Below, piece by piece: positions 30,444 to 40,381 of a stretch of DNA of 64,000 bases. The position numbers and the translations under genes are program-made. Position 1 is the stretch's first letter, and each line of letters starts with the position of its first letter. The stretch is from Desulfobacteraceae bacterium (lineage in GTDB: Bacteria > Desulfobacterota > Desulfobacteria > Desulfobacterales > Desulfosalsimonadaceae), in assembly GCA_003597945.1 (NCBI GenBank), contig QZJS01000075.1, positions 1 through 64,000 of the forward strand, given 5' to 3'. The notes below the pieces were generated by a model. It saw nothing but the letters and a program-made list of their open reading frames with translations. It had not been told where the DNA came from and ran no database searches.

Positions 30444-32024
30444 TTATCTATCGGAAAACCAAACAACCCGGACCGTAACGATAGCCTCATTGGAAACGTT
30501 GCCTGCCAGATCGGTTACGGTATATCTGAATGTATCCGTCCCGGTAAAATTCCTGGCAGGCGTGTAAATGACGCCGTTGGTGACGATCTGTACGGTTGCA
30601 CTATTGGATCCACTCGGCAGTGGTGTCAGACTGATTTGAGACGCCGCCACATTGCCGTCGCTATCCTTGAGATTGCCGTCCGGATCGTAATCATTTTCCG
30701 TCAGATTGATGAACACCGACACGTTCCGACGGGTTATCGCATTATCATCAACAGCTATCGGCGGATTGTTGTCCGTCGCCGTGACGGTTATGGAGACGGT
30801 GGCATTGGTGGCGCTGTATACCGCACCATCAAACGCCCTGTAGGTGAAGGTATCCGGACCGGAATATCCCTGGTCCGGGGTGTAGGTAAAGGACCCGTCC
30901 GGATTCAATGCCACAACGCCATTGAGCGCCCCCGTTACCAGCTCCGCAGTGATGAGAAGGCCGGTGTCGTTGCCCAGCACGCCGGGAGCCGGCACTTCAA
31001 GGACCGTATCCTGGGGTGTTTCGTATGCATCATCAACCACAATGGGGCCGGGCACTCCCTCTCCCACTTCAAGATTGACGAGCATACCGCCGCCGCTCAC
31101 CTGGTTGGTGGTCAGAAAATATCTGGCGTCATATACCGGGTATACGCCTTCCGCCCCGGGGTTCCAGATAACGTCCATGGTCTTCATGGCCGGCAGGAGA
31201 ACACTGTATTGCTGCTTCGGATAGGTATAGGGGTTGCCGTCCTCGGCCACCACTTTCCAGTAGCCGCCCCGCAATGTCGGTACATGGGTTTTGAGTCCCG
31301 CATTAACGAACCGGATCAGAATATTCTGGGTGACCGCGCCCGCCAGCCAGTTGGGGTCGCCCGGCTCATAAGGCTTTCCGTTCACCAGAAAGTAGGCGGG
31401 TTTGTAATTGAGAGGCTGGGCCACGGCAGGAGACGGGTCATGCAGGGTCGCATCGATCTCGCTGTAAAACAGCATGATCTCGCTCCCGTACTCGATATTG
31501 GGATAGGCCTGCCCCGGGCCGGCGTCCATTTTGACCGCACCATACAGCCCCATATGCACCTGGAGCCCCGGGTGGCTGCCGCTGTGATAGACATATGTTC
31601 CCGGCCGGAGGTTGTTCCAGGTATAATTGGCCGTGCCGCCGCCCGGAAGCGCCGAATGGGTGAACGACCTCACCCGGCTGCCTGCAAATTGAGGATTCAT
31701 CGCGGCGAACTGTCCCGGAATCACGATGGATACCGACTCACCGGTAGCAGCCGGCAGGTCGTTTCTTAAATAAATATTCAATACCGTATCACCGGGAGGA
31801 ATCGTAATCACCGGTCCCGGCGATGAAGCAGGTCCGATATTTGCAAATCCGGCATCCGCTTCGGCAAATCCCCACATGGTAATGGGGGTTCCATTAACGT
31901 TTTTTGTAAACTCCCCGGCCACCAGGTAGACATCCATGGCAAAGGAGGGGGCCGCGGCCAGCAGGACGGCGGCAAGGGTCAGCAGGACCCGCCCCAAAAA
32001 CATTCTAAGCAGTTTACGTTTCAT
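30444..32024 (-). CDS. cupredoxin/multicopper-oxidase-like protein with cadherin/Ig-like C-terminal domains
   Basis: PGTYVYHSGSHPGLQVHMGLYGAV cupredoxin-like; VDDAYETPQDTVLEVPAPGVLGNDTG...DGSFTYTPDQGYSGPDTFTYRAFDG cadherin-like repeat. Confidence 0.8.
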   Translation of the reverse strand: MKRKLLRMFLGRVLLTLAAVLLAAAPSFAMDVYLVAGEFTKNVNGTPITMWGFAEADAGFANIGPASSPGPVITIPPGDTVLNIYLRNDLPAATGESVSIVIPGQFAAMNPQFAGSRVRSFTHSALPGGGTANYTWNNLRPGTYVYHSGSHPGLQVHMGLYGAVKMDAGPGQAYPNIEYGSEIMLFYSEIDATLHDPSPAVAQPLNYKPAYFLVNGKPYEPGDPNWLAGAVTQNILIRFVNAGLKTHVPTLRGGYWKVVAEDGNPYTYPKQQYSVLLPAMKTMDVIWNPGAEGVYPVYDARYFLTTNQVSGGGMLVNLEVGEGVPGPIVVDDAYETPQDTVLEVPAPGVLGNDTGLLITAELVTGALNGVVALNPDGSFTYTPDQGYSGPDTFTYRAFDGAVYSATNATVSITVTATDNNPPIAVDDNAITRRNVSVFINLTENDYDPDGNLKDSDGNVAASQISLTPLPSGSNSATVQIVTNGVIYTPARNFTGTDTFRYTVTDLAGNVSNEAIVTVRVVWFSDR

Positions 32025-32040
32025 ATTTTTCCCTCCTTTT

Positions 32041-33324
32041 CTACATCATCGGTGCGCCGGGCGGCAGGATCATCAGCATGGTCATCATTCCCCCGGGGAA
32101 AATGTCATAGTTGACCATTTCTTTTTCCGTGTGGGAATGCCACATATACGTATACCCCCCGTGCGGGTTGAGGCCGCCTTCACCCGGAGGGAGACTTTCT
32201 TCCCCGCCCAGGTAGGGACTGCCGCTCCAGAATCCGCCGAAAGCCATGTCGAGTCCATCGGGAAGAAATACCGGGAAGGGTTTGCCGTGATCCGGCGCAT
32301 ACTCGTTGGGCTCCATGGGATCACCCGGCGCGTGACCGTAGATGTCCCATCCAAGGCCCTTGCCGGTCCAGGTAAAAACAGCGTCCATGGTCCCTCCCGG
32401 AATGGACTGAGCCGTAAACAATTCATAGCTCAGGTCCGCGCCCGCGCCCGGCGCGCTTTCCAGCAGTCGGCCGTCCGTGGCGATGATCCGGGCGTGGTTC
32501 CCGTGATAATGAAACGGGTGCAGGTCCCTTCCTCCGCCGATGATCCGCATGAGCATCTTATCTCCCGGATGCATCATGGGCATGCAGTTATACGGCTGAG
32601 TCGGCAGCCACACGGCCATCGGCTTAAACATGGTGTCCGGCGCGCACCGGCCGTTGATGAACCAGTAGTTGGGGAAATAATCCGAGAGATAATCGGTTCC
32701 TTCCAGCGCGGCCGGTCCCATGAATTCCACCAGTTGGTGAATCCGGGGGTCCATTTCAGTGAGCAGGAACAGATATTCCATGTCATACGCCGAATCCGGG
32801 TGACCGTAAGCCGTCGGCATCATCATATTAAAACCGGCAGGCCGGACGATGACGGCGCCCACGAGGCCCATCTCCACCTGGAGTTCGGGGTTGGTGCCGC
32901 TGTGGTAGAGATAGGTGCCGGCATGGGTTGCGGTAAACGTATAGGACGCGCTTCCCCCGGGCGCGGCTTCCATGGTCAACAGGCCCTGGCTGTCGCCGGA
33001 GGCCGTCACCGAATGTCCCGGAAACACGATGGACACCGGCACATCCAGCTCATTGGAAAGATTTACGGTGACGGTGCTGCCCTGGTTAAGGATCAGGGTC
33101 GGCCCGGAATATTGGGCCGGCCCGGCGCCGTTGGCATATCCCCAGAAATAAACGCTGTTGCCGTCCGGGGTGCTGATATAATCCGCCTTGGCCGTAAAGC
33201 TGAAGTTGGTCCCACTGATGCCGTGGATCATGGCGGCGGCGTCCGGCGCCGATATGAGCAGCATTGTCGATACCGCCATCATCAGGAGGCAGACGTTGAG
33301 ATATGATTTAATTTTTACATTCAT
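32041..33324 (-). CDS. multicopper-oxidase-like protein
   Basis: GTYLYHSGTNPELQVEMGLVGAVIV; HPFHYHGNHARII; YMWHSHTEKEMVNYDIFPGGMMTML. Confidence 0.85.
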   Translation of the reverse strand: MNVKIKSYLNVCLLMMAVSTMLLISAPDAAAMIHGISGTNFSFTAKADYISTPDGNSVYFWGYANGAGPAQYSGPTLILNQGSTVTVNLSNELDVPVSIVFPGHSVTASGDSQGLLTMEAAPGGSASYTFTATHAGTYLYHSGTNPELQVEMGLVGAVIVRPAGFNMMMPTAYGHPDSAYDMEYLFLLTEMDPRIHQLVEFMGPAALEGTDYLSDYFPNYWFINGRCAPDTMFKPMAVWLPTQPYNCMPMMHPGDKMLMRIIGGGRDLHPFHYHGNHARIIATDGRLLESAPGAGADLSYELFTAQSIPGGTMDAVFTWTGKGLGWDIYGHAPGDPMEPNEYAPDHGKPFPVFLPDGLDMAFGGFWSGSPYLGGEESLPPGEGGLNPHGGYTYMWHSHTEKEMVNYDIFPGGMMTMLMILPPGAPMM

Positions 33325-33339
33325 GGCGATCCTCCTTGG

Positions 33340-34578
33340 TTAATTGACGATGATTTCGGTCATCATTCCCCCGAAATCTTCAGTATCATTGCTCAAATAA
33401 TTCATGTTGGTGGTATACAGAAAATAAGTTCCCGGCGGTATGTCCGTGGTGTCTAAAATAACGTCGATGGATTCGCCGCCGCCCATCGTAACCGAGCTGG
33501 TTGTATAATACAGATTCTTGCCGTCCGGCCCCCGATAGTGCCGGGCGTTTCTGCCCACCACTTCCATGGGGATGGACAGGCTGGTAAGGGTATAAAAACG
33601 GGTGATGTTCAGATTCGACAGCCGGAGCAGCACCCGGTCTCCCTGATTGGCCGTGATCAGCGAATGTTCCGGTTGCGTGGAAACCCCGTTTCTCGGATTG
33701 GCCATCATGGGCGCCATGGGTTGCATCATGCTGGCCGTATCCGGATATCCCCTGCCGTTTATCATGGGGTAGTTGTCCCGCATCAAGGCAAACGGAAGGG
33801 GCTGGACCATTTCACTGGCATCATGGAACGCGCTGTCAAAAGAGCCGAGCTGAATGGCGTAATCCACGTCATACCCGGTGGAGCCGTCGTTGTCGTTATA
33901 GGCGAATCGGCTGTAAGATTTCCCCTGGTAAGAGTAGACGGTGCCGTCCTGGGCCGGGCGCACGTAGAGATTGCCCAGCATCCCCATCTGCATGTGTTCG
34001 GTAGCTTCCACATGGCAGTGGTACATATACGTGCCGGGCTCCACCACATTATAATAATAGGTGAACGAAGCTCCCATATTGATGGAGACGGAAGCATCCG
34101 GGACCCCGTCGAACACCGGCGCGGCCTCGGGAAACCCGTGCCAGTGGACCGTGTGCGGATCAAACAGATCGGGCCGCATCATCATCCCCACATTGGTCAG
34201 GGTCAGGTAAAACTCATCCCCCTGATCGAGGACGATTTTAGGAGCCGGGAAAGTGGCCGCCATCATGCCGGCGGTCATTCTTTCATCGTGCGGCGTATCG
34301 GGATTATCCGTAATGCCGGTGAGATCGGAAAAACCGAACATATACATATCCCTGCCGTCGGCCATACGGACGGCCCCGTCTCCGGCGCCGATATGCATAC
34401 ATTTGACATTGTTATAAATCGGGTTACTGCTGTCCACAATGGCGTCCCCGTTGCTGTCTCCGGGGCATTGCACCAGGACCGACGCACCGGCGGCGACCAC
34501 CCAAGCCGACAACAGCAGACCCATCATGATCAGGAAGAGATATCGCTTGATTGTTTTCATGGTTGCTTTTCCTTTCAT
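33340..34578 (-). CDS. multicopper-oxidase-like protein
   Basis: DPHTVHWHGFPEAAPVFDGVPDASVSI; GTYMYHCHVEATEHMQMGMLGNLYVRP; Met-rich MMQPMAPMMANP. Confidence 0.87.
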   Translation of the reverse strand: MKGKATMKTIKRYLFLIMMGLLLSAWVVAAGASVLVQCPGDSNGDAIVDSSNPIYNNVKCMHIGAGDGAVRMADGRDMYMFGFSDLTGITDNPDTPHDERMTAGMMAATFPAPKIVLDQGDEFYLTLTNVGMMMRPDLFDPHTVHWHGFPEAAPVFDGVPDASVSINMGASFTYYYNVVEPGTYMYHCHVEATEHMQMGMLGNLYVRPAQDGTVYSYQGKSYSRFAYNDNDGSTGYDVDYAIQLGSFDSAFHDASEMVQPLPFALMRDNYPMINGRGYPDTASMMQPMAPMMANPRNGVSTQPEHSLITANQGDRVLLRLSNLNITRFYTLTSLSIPMEVVGRNARHYRGPDGKNLYYTTSSVTMGGGESIDVILDTTDIPPGTYFLYTTNMNYLSNDTEDFGGMMTEIIVN

Positions 34579-34626
34579 GTGGTATGTTCCCGTCCGGCGG
34601 GAAAACCACCGGACGGAATGATTTCA

Positions 34627-37600
34627 TTAAGGCGCCGCGTAATATTCATCAGCGCCGATGTCCACGCCCGCCCCGTTGGGCCGGGCCTGACCATCATAGT
34701 CAACAGCCAGATCGGGATAATCGCCGGTCAGGTCCATTCCCGCATCAATCACGGGAGAGCCGGCGGTAATATGATAATCGGTGATCTGCCCCGGCATGTC
34801 GTTTTCGGGCGTCGGATGGGAAGTTAATGTCAGCGGTCCGTAGCGCACCTTGATGAAATTGCCGCCTTCGTCAAAAGCGATGGCCGGCTGGAGCCCGGTA
34901 GTGGGCTCTCCCGGAAGAACGGTCTGACCCCGGCCGCCGTTATGATATCCAAGTACAAACTCCGGATCACCGTCGCCCGTCAAATGGCAGTTCTGCGGAT
35001 TCAGCGCCTGCGGAGCAGGGGTTCCCAAGACCGCCAGGTCGTTATACCCCGCATCCGTGATCAGGTACTGGGGCGGATCACCGCTCACGATCTCGAAATA
35101 AAAGGACCGGTTCTGCCAGATAATATTGTCCTGGAGAATCGGATTCGAAAAACCGGGCTCCGAATTCAACAGGACCGCCAGAAGCGCACCGGTGTGCGCA
35201 CGGGAAACAATGCCCGCGGGCTGGGGGTTGGACTGGTTGAACTGCCCCGGGCTGAAGGCTTCTCCCGCGGTGGCGGTGCTGTCATTATTGGCGATGGTAT
35301 TGTGGATGATCCTTACCCGGACGGCATCCTGCAATGAAATGCCGCCGCCCGCCAATGCCGCCACGTTGTTTGCGATCATGTTGTTATAGATCTCCACGCT
35401 ATTCCATGGATGTTCCCAGGTTTCATCTTGAATCACATCGACTCCGTTGATCCGGCTCAACCGGATGCCCGCGCCGTCGCCGGCCGCCGCATAGTTGCCC
35501 AGAATCAGGTTGTTTTTCACTTTGATCGATCCGGCGCCCGGTCCAAGGGTATTGCCGGCAAGAGGCGCGTGCCCGCCGATAAAGATGCCTCCCCCGGAAA
35601 CGGTTTCACCCTGGTTGAAACATTCGTTGAAGATGATGGTGTTATTGGCGATCAGGCCGTTTTCACTCAGACCCAGGTGGCCGATGCCGCCGCCGTTGGA
35701 CAGGTTGAAATTGCCCGAGATCCAATTGTCGGTCACCTCGTAAAAATCAGAGCCGGTGCAGAGGGATACGCCGCCGCCCGCGCCGTTAAGGCCGCCGTTA
35801 TTGACGATATGGTTGTGATGAATCCGGACGTAATCGTTATCCGCATCCTGGTGTAAAACAGTATCCTCCTGCTCCACGACAAGCTGGGGATGTCCGACCC
35901 GAACCCCGCCGCCGAAAAAGCCGCTGTTTCCCATAATCCGCAGGTTGCTGATGTTCAAGTAATCGGCATAGCCGTTGACCACCACGCCGCCGCCGGTATC
36001 CGCGCCGGTAATGGTAAACCCGTCAATCCGGGCTCCCCGGTTCCGGGGTCGACGGAACCGGGCAGTCCCGTCGGCCCTGGCCACCACCAGCACCCCGGCC
36101 CCTTCTTCGCTTTGAAGCAGTTTGTCGGGATGCGGAACGCCGGTTTCGATTTCCTGACCCGGCAGCAGCGTAATACTGCCGCTGGAAACCAGCATCTCCA
36201 CTTTGTTTCGCCAGGCCACCGTTTTTTCCTGTGGAATCTTGTAAGCCCGGATCACGGTGGCGCCTTCGCCCCATCCCTGGAGACGGACCGGCTTCCACAT
36301 GATGACCATTTCGTCATAAGTGCCGGGTCCCACCAGAATCAGATCATTGTTTCCGGCATTGTCGATGGCGGCCTGAATGGACTGGCCCGCACTGACGGTC
36401 CGGACACTCGCACCCAGGGGCAGGCCCACCTGGACCGTTATTCCGGTGATACTGGACAAACCATTGGCGCGCGTTATTTCAAGCTGTCCGGTGGTGGTGC
36501 CGCCGGCCACCGTTCCGGTGATCAGCAGATCGCTCCAGATCACGTTGGTCAACGGCACGCCGTTGATGGAGACCGATCCGGGGGTCGTGCCGAATCCGTA
36601 ATCCCTGGTGATGGTTTTGCTGTTTACGCCGTCAAATTCCGGGTTGGGAACCTCGACTGCGCCCATGGCATGGATCTCAATCTGCCCGCCCGGAGCCGGG
36701 ACATACGGCCCGCCGCCCACACCGTTTCCCGGCGCGGTTACCCGGTCAATCCGCGGGGTGCCGTCCATAAATTCGCTGTCTAACGGAAACTGGTCCGGTC
36801 CGGCAAACGCCGCCACCGGCACCACCGGAGTGTCCAGATAGGTGGTGGACCCCGGCATGTACTGGAAGGTGTAACAGAATGTGCTGTACTGCGTATTGAA
36901 TTGCGGGTCCGGTACAAACGCACCGGTCACCGGATCAATATTGCCCGGGCTGTTCATGCAGGTGGTGAGCATGTTGGGCGACATCCCGGAAAACATGGGC
37001 AGGTTCGCCGTATACGTGGAAGGAACCAGCGCATTGTATCGGCCGTACTGGTCCGAATAGGTCCGACCGATCTCGCGGCCGGTCCAATCATGAATGGAGA
37101 CCGGCATCCAGGGAGGCGCAAACTTTTCTCCGAACTGCGGGGATGCGGGGTCGAACTCGTTTGCGGTATCGTCCAGGATAAAACCCACAATGTGGCCCGC
37201 AATAGGCGCTTCCGTGAACATGAAAAAATCCGCAACCGCATTCTGTCCGCCGCTCAGATAGACCTTTTTCCGGTCGCACAGGGGCGTGTTGGTTCCCGCC
37301 CGATACGGCTGCACCGGATTGCCGTTTTCATCTTCCAACGAAAAAAGGGAGAATTCCATCGGCACCAGATGCGGGTCGCCCACGCAGGCGGGCGGCAACA
37401 ACTGGGTGCTGGGCACATACTGATCGCCGAAGTCGACATTTCGGTCTTCTTCCTTTATAATTTCATACCCGGCCGGCGGAATGGCCTCCACGATATAGAT
37501 GCCTTTTGGCAACCCATCCGGGTTGTGGACCGGATCATACCCGGCAAACGCGTACCCGCCGTCGAAAACACCGGGACGCACCTGGTTCCAGTTGCGCATG

Positions 37601-39741
37601 CCGTCGTAGCATTTATCGGGAAGCACATCCGGAGGATCCGTCGGGTCCGCTCCCGGGCATCCGGCGGGCAGATTGTCGTCCCAACTGTCGGTATAGGTAT
37701 AATCAACGGCATCGCCAAGATCGAATACGTTGTTTCCGTTATGGTCGACATCCTCCGGTCCGGGGAAGTTATCATACGGATAATTATCGACATCCGCATA
37801 CTCGATAGCGCCGCTGCCATTAATGTCGTCCACCACGCCGTTATTATCGGCATCCATATACAGATTGACCTGTACCCGGGGAATCCCCGGCTCCCAAGGC
37901 TCAGCAGCGGCATAGGCCGGGTCGTTTTCTGCACGGGTCACGGCATAATAGACCATGCCGGAGATGCCGCCGTTTTCACCGGGGCCGTAAGCCGCCTTGC
38001 CCCACTGCATCACGCTGGTCTGTCCCAGAAAACCCTGGAACGCCGCGGTCAGGACCGGGCCGGTTTCCGTCCGGTACTTGGAAGTGCCGTATTCATTGGC
38101 CGGGTCGGCCGGATCCTGGATCTGGGGTGTCAATACCCCCTGAAACGACCAGGGATCGGCCGCATCAATGGGGCCGCCGTGATCCACCGTAACGGTCACG
38201 CCGGTGGCTTTGAACCGGGCGAAATCGACTTCCGCCACCTGCCAGGAGAAAAACGGAAAGACCTGATCAAACGGTACGAAACCTTCCGTATCAGTGGGGA
38301 AGGATTGATACATGGTCCCGTCCCGCCATCTCAGATTAACGGCCTGTTCGGGAATCGGCGGCTCGCCGGCGTCCCATCTGCCGTTTTGATTCAGGTCATT
38401 GAAGACCCAGTGCTCCAGGCGGGTAAACCATTGAAACACCGGCACGTCGCCGAGGCTGCATCCGCCCAGGTTATTGCAGGATCCATCCGGATTGACGGTC
38501 ACCCCGTAAAAAGCGATGACCAGATCCATATAATCATCCCAGACCACCATCTGGTAGGCGCCCGGCGGCACGTTGGGAATGGAGAAGGTGCCGTCACCAT
38601 TGGCCCGCTGCGCATATACGCACTTGCCGATACCCACGGCCATGTCGTTTAACCCGATCCACGGGGTGGTATGCGCAAAGGGCTCGCCCGAGTAAAATTC
38701 GGTGGCCGGCGGCCGGGACAGATGCAGATTGGTTATCCGGCCGGATATGGTTGAGCCGCCGGTCAGGACGGTGGCATCATAAGTCGGCCGGACAAAACCG
38801 ACGAACACATGCCAACCCGCGGGACCGAATTCCTGAAAATACGGGGGTTCGTTGGCCTTGACCCAGGCATCGATGACTTTTGTACCTTCAATGGTGGTGG
38901 TCTGCTGCCAGTCGGTGCTGACCCAGTTGCCAGATCCGGGGGGCATTTCCACCGCATTGGGCGGAACGATGATGACGCCGTATTTGCCCGGCGCCAGATT
39001 GCGGACGGTGGCCAGGCCGTTTGCATCAGTGTAGATGTTCATGTCGCCCATGTTCTCCACAATGGGCTGCCCGTCTGCATCCAGGATATAGTTGCCCAAA
39101 CCGTCGCGCTGATAGGTGGTGCCCAGCATATTGCCGAAGGCGTCCATCATCGCCTGGCCGGCGGACATGCCGTATTTGCCGCCCGCATCCTCCAGAATGA
39201 CGCGGAACCCTTCCAGGCCCTGTTCCTCGGGTAAATCCGGCGCATTGTTAACCGGATAATTATCATTAAACACAAAGATGGAAATCTGGGCCGTGGGAAT
39301 CGGGTGCCGGTTCACATACACGGTCACGGTTCCATCTCCGATATCTCCGCTAAAGGCGGCCGCGCCGTTGCTGTACCCGCCATCCGGCAGCACGGAAATG
39401 TAATACCGCTTGGCGGGGTCCAAAGCCGGAAAAGGATCCGACTCGGCGCCCTGGGCCACCACCGGCATATAGCTTTTATGAAAGTCTGTGGCGAAATTGG
39501 TGGCGGGATCATCAGGCACGACATGGTGGGTAGCATCTTCTTCCACCAGCCATTTATACTGCGTCACCGGACTGGTCGCGCCGTTTTTGTCGACTCCTTT
39601 GACGCTTAACGTAAACGCCCATAAACTCGAATGTGTCATTAACATCATCAGGACGAAGACCGTTACATGCAGGTCCCATTTGACCGGCCTTTTGGACATT
39701 CGCCTTAAAAAGGCGTTTAAATTAAATTTCATTACATTCAT
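34627..39741 (-). CDS. 1704-aa exported multidomain protein (SdrD B-like domains, parallel beta-helix repeats, choice-of-anchor-Q-like C-terminus)
   Basis: VFNDLNQNGRWDAGEPPIPEQAVNLR; NNTIIFNECFNQ..GGGIFIGG, NNLILGNYAAAGDGAGIRL; PVIDAGMDLTGDYPDLAVDYDGQARPNGAGVDIGADEY. Confidence 0.82.
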   Translation of the reverse strand: MNVMKFNLNAFLRRMSKRPVKWDLHVTVFVLMMLMTHSSLWAFTLSVKGVDKNGATSPVTQYKWLVEEDATHHVVPDDPATNFATDFHKSYMPVVAQGAESDPFPALDPAKRYYISVLPDGGYSNGAAAFSGDIGDGTVTVYVNRHPIPTAQISIFVFNDNYPVNNAPDLPEEQGLEGFRVILEDAGGKYGMSAGQAMMDAFGNMLGTTYQRDGLGNYILDADGQPIVENMGDMNIYTDANGLATVRNLAPGKYGVIIVPPNAVEMPPGSGNWVSTDWQQTTTIEGTKVIDAWVKANEPPYFQEFGPAGWHVFVGFVRPTYDATVLTGGSTISGRITNLHLSRPPATEFYSGEPFAHTTPWIGLNDMAVGIGKCVYAQRANGDGTFSIPNVPPGAYQMVVWDDYMDLVIAFYGVTVNPDGSCNNLGGCSLGDVPVFQWFTRLEHWVFNDLNQNGRWDAGEPPIPEQAVNLRWRDGTMYQSFPTDTEGFVPFDQVFPFFSWQVAEVDFARFKATGVTVTVDHGGPIDAADPWSFQGVLTPQIQDPADPANEYGTSKYRTETGPVLTAAFQGFLGQTSVMQWGKAAYGPGENGGISGMVYYAVTRAENDPAYAAAEPWEPGIPRVQVNLYMDADNNGVVDDINGSGAIEYADVDNYPYDNFPGPEDVDHNGNNVFDLGDAVDYTYTDSWDDNLPAGCPGADPTDPPDVLPDKCYDGMRNWNQVRPGVFDGGYAFAGYDPVHNPDGLPKGIYIVEAIPPAGYEIIKEEDRNVDFGDQYVPSTQLLPPACVGDPHLVPMEFSLFSLEDENGNPVQPYRAGTNTPLCDRKKVYLSGGQNAVADFFMFTEAPIAGHIVGFILDDTANEFDPASPQFGEKFAPPWMPVSIHDWTGREIGRTYSDQYGRYNALVPSTYTANLPMFSGMSPNMLTTCMNSPGNIDPVTGAFVPDPQFNTQYSTFCYTFQYMPGSTTYLDTPVVPVAAFAGPDQFPLDSEFMDGTPRIDRVTAPGNGVGGGPYVPAPGGQIEIHAMGAVEVPNPEFDGVNSKTITRDYGFGTTPGSVSINGVPLTNVIWSDLLITGTVAGGTTTGQLEITRANGLSSITGITVQVGLPLGASVRTVSAGQSIQAAIDNAGNNDLILVGPGTYDEMVIMWKPVRLQGWGEGATVIRAYKIPQEKTVAWRNKVEMLVSSGSITLLPGQEIETGVPHPDKLLQSEEGAGVLVVARADGTARFRRPRNRGARIDGFTITGADTGGGVVVNGYADYLNISNLRIMGNSGFFGGGVRVGHPQLVVEQEDTVLHQDADNDYVRIHHNHIVNNGGLNGAGGGVSLCTGSDFYEVTDNWISGNFNLSNGGGIGHLGLSENGLIANNTIIFNECFNQGETVSGGGIFIGGHAPLAGNTLGPGAGSIKVKNNLILGNYAAAGDGAGIRLSRINGVDVIQDETWEHPWNSVEIYNNMIANNVAALAGGGISLQDAVRVRIIHNTIANNDSTATAGEAFSPGQFNQSNPQPAGIVSRAHTGALLAVLLNSEPGFSNPILQDNIIWQNRSFYFEIVSGDPPQYLITDAGYNDLAVLGTPAPQALNPQNCHLTGDGDPEFVLGYHNGGRGQTVLPGEPTTGLQPAIAFDEGGNFIKVRYGPLTLTSHPTPENDMPGQITDYHITAGSPVIDAGMDLTGDYPDLAVDYDGQARPNGAGVDIGADEYYAAP

Positions 39742-40088
39742 GTTGCCCCCTTTTATTTTAACGTGACGTTGCTCTTGTTTTTTGGTCGCGTTTAGGTTTA
39801 AAATTGCGCTGCCTCATAGGCTTCCCTCCTTTCTTAAACGATGGTTGATAATATCTGTTTTGTAATTTTTTTCTTCACAACGCCTCGGTATTCGCTTTTT
39901 TTGTCATTAGATCAGCGAAAAACGAGTAAAACCGTTCCCGAAAAGAGCATTTTGAAATAATGCAAACTCGTCATTTACACCATTTGCGTTCTTTGTATCG
40001 ATTTCCCGGACAGATATCCATTCCCTGAAATGTGTATTTTGATATGGCAAAACTACGTAGAAACAGCTCCGGTTCTCTCGTGTTTGCA

Positions 40089-40175
40089 TAGAAGCCGTTT
40101 CAAAATCCCGGATCAGGTTCGAGGACAAGGCCCGGGCCGATGAAAAGCGGGGCATATTCAAAAATATGTACGCAT
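40089..40175. mobile_element. MITE-like element, copy 2 (one-ended/partial)
   Basis: TAGAAGCCGTTTCAAAATCCCGGATCAGGTTCGAGGACAAGGCCCGGGCCGATGAAAAGCGGGGCATATTCAAAAATATG aligns to the reverse complement of copy 1. Confidence 0.65.
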
Positions 40176-40208
40176 TTCGAGTGGATGGGGAATAACGAAT
40201 ACGGTTAA

Positions 40209-40266
40209 GCGGGGAAAAAATTCATGTCGGCCCCATATGCAGGTCAATGCATCCAGGGGCCGACAT
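40209..40266 (-). terminator. Hairpin with perfect 11-bp arms, T-rich on minus strand
   Basis: ATGTCGGCCCC (40224-40234) / GGGGCCGACAT (40256-40266); minus-strand 3' flank GAATTTTTTCCCC. Confidence 0.5.
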
Positions 40267-40289
40267 CTTGACGGTAGGAAAATAATGAG

Positions 40290-40370
40290 GAAAATAAAAA
40301 ATTGAGACCGGATATCGTATTTAAACAGCTTTTAAACTGTGAAAAACGGCTATCCGGCCTCATGGGTCTC
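40290..40370 (-). terminator. Putative terminator of phosphoribosyltransferase gene
   Basis: Minus strand GAGACC...GGATA/TATCC..GGTCTC inverted repeat followed by AATTTTTTATTTTCC. Confidence 0.45.
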
Positions 40371-40381
40371 ACATTTGCTCA

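Noticed and set aside
30402-38652. Long plus-strand ORFs (30402..31769, 31936..33306, 33538..34827, 36901..38652)
   Set aside because: Shadow ORFs opposite the well-supported GC-rich minus-strand genes; compositionally His/Arg/Gly-rich, no family motifs
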